DNA of 33,329 nucleotides, from NCBI GenBank assembly GCA_011390455.1, contig JAABSI010000028.1, forward strand, positions 1 to 33,329, written 5' to 3'. The stretch comes from Trueperaceae bacterium. Its GTDB lineage: Bacteria > Deinococcota > Deinococci > Deinococcales > Trueperaceae. This document shows positions 29,418-33,329 of the stretch, piece after piece; position 1 is the first letter of the stretch, and the number at the start of each line of letters is the position of its first letter. Made by a program: the position numbers and the translations under genes. The notes below the pieces were generated by a model that was not told the origin of the DNA, did not search any database, and saw only the letters and a list, made by a program, of their open reading frames with translations.

Positions 29418-32092
29418 CGGCCCTTCTCATCGGTGGCCTCGCCACGGCTCAGAGCTTCCCGGACATCCCGTCGGGGCACTGGGCGGGCGACGCGGTCGAA
29501 GAGATCGCCGACCTCGGCATCGTCATCGGCTTCCCCGACGGCACGTTCCGCGGCAACGAAGCCTTCACCCGCTATCAGTCCGCGCTGGTGATCAGCCGCA
29601 TGCTGGCCGTCGTCGACGCCAACATGGAAGCGGAACTCGGTGGCCTCCGCGCCGCCATGCAGGAGCTCGCCGCCGACGTGGCCGCCCAAGGCGTCCGCCT
29701 CGCGGCCGCCGAGAGCGCCATCGCCGGCCTCTCCGACAACGTGGCCGCCAACGGCGCCCGCCTCGACGCCCTCGAGTCCATGGACCTGAGCGGCATCGAT
29801 GAGGACGTCCTTCGCGACCTCCAGAACCAGATCGCTTCGCAGCGCGTCGCCATCGATACCGCCCAGGCCCAGGCCGAAGCGGCCGAAGCCCGCGCGAACG
29901 GCGCCTACGACCTGGCCCTCCAGGCCCTGGCCGGCGCCGACGCCAACGCCTCCGACATCGCTGCCCTGAACCAGGCCTTCGGCCTCCTCAGCGCGCGCGT
30001 CGACGGCCTCGGCACCGGCGGCTCCGTCGCCGCTCCGATGGTCGACGTCTCCGGCATCGAGCGCAACGCCGGCGACATCGCCAACATCCGCGAGTTCGTC
30101 ATCCTCCTGCGCCGCGATCAGGTCGCCCTCCGCGACCGCGTCTCGGCCCTCGAGGCCGCCGACGCCGAGATCATGGCGTCGGTCAGCGACCTCGAAGACC
30201 GCGTGACCGCGCTCGAAACGAACCCGCTCGGGTTCTCGGGCAACATCGCGCTCGAGTACTACGTCGGCCGCACCCTCGGTGCGTACACCTTCGACGTCGA
30301 CCGCGTCTACGGCGCCAACGCCCCCCGCTCGATGGGCAACTCGACCTTCTCGACCGGCACCGCCGACGGGAACGACTCCGGCACCGCCGCTGGCAACAGC
30401 GTGGGCGAGCGCGCCCAGGATCGCGCCGACATCAGCCAGCAGACCGGCGACGTCGACGTCACCCTGACGCTCAACGTCACCGCCGGCAACACCTTCGACG
30501 GCACCGGCTCGCCGCGCGCCCTCAACGGCTTCACCGCCGTGGTCGAGGTCGAGGTCGAGCAGGGCTTCATCGCCGACGACAACACCTTCACCACCGGCTT
30601 CGAAGGCTGGGTCTTCACCGTCACCGACTTCACCACCACGTTCGATCCGATCGGCGCCGAGCCGCTCGTGTTCGCGTTCGGTGAAGAGGTCTCGGTCGAG
30701 TTCACCGAGTACGTCTTCGACATCGAAGATGAGAACGGCTACGTCGCGACCGTCTCCGCCCCCGACTTCCTGGCGTTCCTGAACCCCGGCCTCACCGCCG
30801 CGTACTTCAGCGACACCACGGGCGGCTACATGCGCGGCATCCGCGGCACCATGGCGCCCGAGTTCGGCGACGCGATCACCCTCTCGGGTGGCGTCTCCTT
30901 CGCTCAGTACGCCACGCTCGCCGACGACAAGGACGACGTCCTCGCCGACAACGTCACGGACACCGTCTGGGGTCTCGACGGCATGGCGAACCTGCTCGGC
31001 CTCGTCACGCTCGACTTCGAGTACGCCAACAGCTCCACCGGCAACATCCTCTACGTGGTGGCGGAAGTGGACGGCGACAGCCTCCCGATCCTGAACAGCC
31101 TCGGCGGCAACTACCGCGCCATGGAGATCGGCTTCGACGGCATCCTCACCACCGGTGAAGAGCCCTTCGAGCTGGGCCAGAGCGGCTTCGGCGTGGAAGC
31201 GGGCCTCGGCCTGTTCATCCTCGACGTCACCGGCTTCTTCGACAGCTACACCGAAGAAGTCAGCACCGACGCCAACGTCGGCTTCGGCGTGGAAGTCACG
31301 GCGGACCTGTTCGCCGGCTTCTCGCTCACCGGCTTCTACGAGTCGGCCAGCGTGAACGGCACGGTCGTCGACAGCACCGCCAACGTTCGCGACGTCGAAG
31401 GCTACAGCCTCCTCGACGGCGACTACGACACCAAGTTCGGCGTCGGCATCGAGCACGACGGCGCCGCCGACAACGCGCTGATCAGCGGCCTGAACATCGC
31501 CGCCGGCTACGAGCGTTGGGAAGCGGACTACAGCCGCACCCTGATCTACGCCAACGCCGACTACGCGCTGGACATCTCGATCGTCTCGCTCACCCCCTAC
31601 GTCGGCTACCGCAGCGACGTGGACGCGGACGCCGGCACCAGCGACTACAGCGAGATCGTCGCGGGCATCGGTGTGCGCACGCAGGCGCTCGACATCATCC
31701 TCAAGCCCAGCCTCCAGGCCGCGGCCAACTACCGCAGCACCACCTGGAGCGACGCCTCGGCGTTCACCGCCTCCGAGCTCCAGTGGAGCGTCGGCCTGAA
31801 CCTCGAAGAGTTCCTCCTGCCCTACAGCGAGCTCTCGGCGCGCGTGGGCTCTTGGACGGGCACCAACACCACGCTCACGACCGACACCGGCGCGCTCGGC
31901 GATACGGCCACGGACATCTCGGCCGGCCGCTCCAGCGACACCAACAGCGGTCAGAGCGAGAACGTCTTCGGCTACGAGGTCACCTGGAACTACTACGACC
32001 TCATGTTCGCCTACGGGAACTACACCTCGGATCGCGGCGGCTCGCTCGCTTCGGCCCAGGCGTTCTCGATCAAGTACACCGTCGACTTCTGA
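29390..32092 (+). CDS. slpA: SLH-domain outer-membrane porin-like protein (SlpA type)
   Basis: A 900-residue envelope protein. Signal peptide MQKFFITILTALLIGGLATA; one SLH domain (about 21-75: FPDIPSGHWAGDAVEEIADLGIVIGFPDGTFRGNEAFTRYQSA), which binds the cell-wall polymer; a coiled coil (about 78-280) spanning the periplasm; then a beta-barrel (about 285-900) ending SIKYTVDF with a terminal Phe typical of outer-membrane barrels. This is the architecture of Deinococcus/Thermus SlpA. AAGGGG lies seven bases before the ATG; the open frame upstream to 29207 has no suitable start. Codon use is strongly C-ending (AAC, GAC, ATC, ACC), which differs from its neighbours and suggests very high expression. 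It is followed by a strong terminator. Confidence 0.9.
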   Translation: MQKFFITILTALLIGGLATAQSFPDIPSGHWAGDAVEEIADLGIVIGFPDGTFRGNEAFTRYQSALVISRMLAVVDANMEAELGGLRAAMQELAADVAAQGVRLAAAESAIAGLSDNVAANGARLDALESMDLSGIDEDVLRDLQNQIASQRVAIDTAQAQAEAAEARANGAYDLALQALAGADANASDIAALNQAFGLLSARVDGLGTGGSVAAPMVDVSGIERNAGDIANIREFVILLRRDQVALRDRVSALEAADAEIMASVSDLEDRVTALETNPLGFSGNIALEYYVGRTLGAYTFDVDRVYGANAPRSMGNSTFSTGTADGNDSGTAAGNSVGERAQDRADISQQTGDVDVTLTLNVTAGNTFDGTGSPRALNGFTAVVEVEVEQGFIADDNTFTTGFEGWVFTVTDFTTTFDPIGAEPLVFAFGEEVSVEFTEYVFDIEDENGYVATVSAPDFLAFLNPGLTAAYFSDTTGGYMRGIRGTMAPEFGDAITLSGGVSFAQYATLADDKDDVLADNVTDTVWGLDGMANLLGLVTLDFEYANSSTGNILYVVAEVDGDSLPILNSLGGNYRAMEIGFDGILTTGEEPFELGQSGFGVEAGLGLFILDVTGFFDSYTEEVSTDANVGFGVEVTADLFAGFSLTGFYESASVNGTVVDSTANVRDVEGYSLLDGDYDTKFGVGIEHDGAADNALISGLNIAAGYERWEADYSRTLIYANADYALDISIVSLTPYVGYRSDVDADAGTSDYSEIVAGIGVRTQALDIILKPSLQAAANYRSTTWSDASAFTASELQWSVGLNLEEFLLPYSELSARVGSWTGTNTTLTTDTGALGDTATDISAGRSSDTNSGQSENVFGYEVTWNYYDLMFAYGNYTSDRGGSLASAQAFSIKYTVDF

Positions 32093-32118
32093 GCTGACGC
32101 CCAGAACCTACGGTACGA

Positions 32119-32150
32119 GCGCGCGCCCCGTCTTCGGACGGGGCGCGCGC
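32119..32150 (+). terminator. Strong UUCG-tetraloop terminator after the SLH porin
   Basis: A perfect 14-bp stem (GCGCGCGCCCCGTC and complement) capped by TTCG, then CTTTG. It is 26 bases after the porin stop and 29 bases from the end of the convergent diacylglycerol-kinase gene, so it can serve both strands. Confidence 0.9.
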
Positions 32151-32179
32151 CTTTGCGTGGGGTCGACCTTCGCGGACGT

Positions 32180-33064
32180 TCAGGGCGCGACGACGCGCAG
32201 CGCGCCCGGGTTCAGGCGGACGCGGTACTCGCCGCCCACCCCCACGGGCTCGCCCTCGGCGTGGCCGGCCACGGGCGTCGACCAGCGGAGGTCGACCGAG
32301 GTGGCCGCGAAGCGGTGCACCTCGGGGTGGTCCAGGTGGCGACCGCGCATGACGCGCGGCAGGATCGCCAGGGTCCCGGCGCGGCCGAACGCGCCGGCGA
32401 CCACCACGTCGAGGACGCCGTCGTCGGGCCGCGCGCCGGGCGCGAAGCGGAAGCTACCGCCGGTGCGGGGCCCGTTCTGCACCGCCACCAGCAGCGCTGG
32501 CCCCTCGAACCCGGCGCGTTCGCCGCCGGTCGTCGTCATCTCGAGGGCCACGTCGGCGAGGCGGAAGTCGCGCAGGGCGCTGAGGACCCCGTAGAGGTAC
32601 CGCGCCACCCCTCGGAAGCTCGGCGGCGCCGACAGGATGCGCCGCGCCACGTCGGCGTCGAAGCCGGTGCCGAAGGCGTTGACGAAGGGCTCGTCGTTGA
32701 CCGTGGCGACGTCGATCCTGCGTTCGCGACCGTCGAGCAGCGCGCGCAGCGCAGCTTCGGGGCGGGTCCGACCCAAGCCCAGCGCGTGGGCGAAGTCGTC
32801 GCCCGATCCGAACGGCAGCACCCCCAGGCGCCGGTCGTGCTCGAAACAGGCGCGCATGACCGCGTGGACGGTGCCATCGCCGCCGACCGCGACGGCGGTC
32901 GCTTGCTCGGGAAGCGTCGCGACCAGGGCGCGGGCCGCGTCGGGGCTCGCCGTCGTGTGGACGGCGACGGTCGCGCCCGCCGCCTCCAAGGTGCGAACGA
33001 TCGCTTCGAGGTGGGGGAGGGCGCGACCCCGGCCCGCGGTGGGGTTCACGATCAGGTGCAGCAC
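32180..33064 (-). CDS. Diacylglycerol/lipid kinase family protein (DagK/YegS-like)
   Basis: A 294-residue protein of the DagK/YegS/sphingosine-kinase family that phosphorylates lipids with ATP. N-terminal LIVNPTAGRGRALPHLE; the nucleotide-binding GGDGT is at residues 61-65; GVLPFGSGDDFAHALG at about 81-96 corresponds to the family GTGNDFAR loop, with Asp in place of Asn. C-terminal blocks are GTGFDADVARR, LLVAVQNGPRTGGSFRFAPGARPDDGVLDVVV and the DGE-type end AGHAEGEP. The GTG start follows a -10 TAGCAT on the same strand with a nine-base gap. The lipid substrate is unknown. Confidence 0.9.
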   Translation of the reverse strand: MLHLIVNPTAGRGRALPHLEAIVRTLEAAGATVAVHTTASPDAARALVATLPEQATAVAVGGDGTVHAVMRACFEHDRRLGVLPFGSGDDFAHALGLGRTRPEAALRALLDGRERRIDVATVNDEPFVNAFGTGFDADVARRILSAPPSFRGVARYLYGVLSALRDFRLADVALEMTTTGGERAGFEGPALLVAVQNGPRTGGSFRFAPGARPDDGVLDVVVAGAFGRAGTLAILPRVMRGRHLDHPEVHRFAATSVDLRWSTPVAGHAEGEPVGVGGEYRVRLNPGALRVVAP

Positions 33065-33073
33065 GTGGAGCGG

Positions 33074-33079
33074 ATGCTA
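33074..33079 (-). promoter_or_regulatory. Leaderless-type -10 of the lipid kinase gene
   Basis: TAGCAT on the - strand, nine bases before the GTG start. It implies a 2-3-base leader at most. No -35 was recognised. Confidence 0.4.
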
Positions 33080-33129
33080 CCGCGGCGGGGCCTCCGGCGC
33101 GGTCGAACGCTCCCCGATGTGGGCGTGGG

Positions 33130-33135
33130 TAGACT
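33130..33135 (+). promoter_or_regulatory. Leaderless-type -10 of the last gene
   Basis: TAGACT lies six bases before the ATG at 33142; no Shine-Dalgarno site is present. Confidence 0.5.
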
Positions 33136-33141
33136 GCGGGC

Positions 33142-33329
33142 ATGGACGGTTTCCCCGAGACCTTCGACCTCGCGCGCGTCCCGGCGGCGTGGCGAGCCTT
33201 GTTCGACGACGATCCACCGTGGGCGATCCTGGCGCGCCTCGACGCGTTCTTCGCCGGATGGTCCGAGCGTTCGGCGGACCTGGCTCGGGGGTCGGTGCAC
33301 CCGACGGCGGTAGTCGAGGGCGCGGTGCG
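33142..33329 (+). CDS. Partial gene, probable left-handed beta-helix (hexapeptide) enzyme
   Basis: The first 62 residues of a gene that runs off the window. MDGFPETFDLARVPAAW and WAILARLDAFFAGW form an N-terminal helical part; the last visible residues GSVHPTAVVEGAV look like the first coils of a hexapeptide-repeat (LbetaH) domain, as in acyltransferases and bifunctional sugar-nucleotide enzymes. The identity beyond that cannot be judged. It is divergent from the lipid kinase gene. Confidence 0.6.
   Translation, partial: MDGFPETFDLARVPAAWRALFDDDPPWAILARLDAFFAGWSERSADLARGSVHPTAVVEGAV

Noticed and set aside
32153..33313. 386-codon + strand frame opposite the lipid kinase gene
   Set aside because: Antisense shadow. 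The - strand frame has GGDGT and other kinase motifs, and the + frame has none.

Overview
The window is a continuous stretch of very GC-rich bacterial chromosome. It is densely packed, almost all genes lie on the + strand, and no mobile element, CRISPR array or phage gene was seen. The best guess for the organism is Deinococcota, probably a Trueperaceae-like lineage. The reasons are a 900-residue outer-membrane protein with one N-terminal SLH domain, a long coiled coil and a beta-barrel ending in Phe (the SlpA architecture of Deinococcus/Thermus), several genes whose TAnnnT -10 element sits only 6-9 bases before the start codon (leaderless-type promoters, common in Deinococcus), and the general gene content. 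The assignment is inference; no rRNA is present.

Region by region. (1) 31-106: tRNA-Ala(GGC) followed by a strong hairpin. (2) 319-9268: a ten-gene, tightly overlapping operon for a Mrp/Mbh-type cation/proton antiporter membrane complex. The order is mnhE, mnhF, mnhG, an MbhD-like gene, an MbhE+MnhB fusion, mnhC, then four consecutive NuoL/M/MrpD-type antiporter subunits. This is the order of the membrane module of archaeal Mbh/Mbs complexes, but no hydrogenase or dehydrogenase module is present; three extra antiporter subunits stand in its place. (3) 9365-13637: a secreted C69-type dipeptidase with Ser instead of Cys at the expected nucleophile position, and an MMPL/RND-type transporter. (4) 13858-21019: a housekeeping run rplU-rpmA-obgE-yqeK-LCP-rsfS-yraN-ppx/gppA-trpF, covering ribosome biogenesis, Ap4A turnover, cell-envelope polymer attachment, polyphosphate/(p)ppGpp metabolism and tryptophan synthesis. 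nadD, often found beside yqeK, is absent. (5) 21020-21379: a gene-free stretch with five DnaA-box-like sites. (6) 21380-24640: a small cupin, a thioredoxin-like redoxin (-), a BatA-type membrane protein and a YceI-like secreted protein (-). (7) 24790-29015: rodA/ftsW, a LapA-like membrane/coiled-coil protein, a SufT-like DUF59 protein, an unrecognised protein, thyX and rlmH. (8) 29016-32150: a long regulatory leader and the SLH porin, ended by a textbook UUCG hairpin. (9) 32180-33329: a diacylglycerol kinase-family gene (-) and the 5' end of a probable left-handed beta-helix (hexapeptide) enzyme that runs off the window.

Most notable: the Mbh-ordered antiporter operon with four channel subunits (one lacking the TM8 lysine, one with a D-to-L change in the TM7/8 loop, one with a long C-terminal extension); the DnaA-box cluster away from dnaA; and the SLH-porin leader, which holds a perfect anti-SD match in front of a short upstream reading frame plus a pair of similar inverted repeats 43 bp apart.
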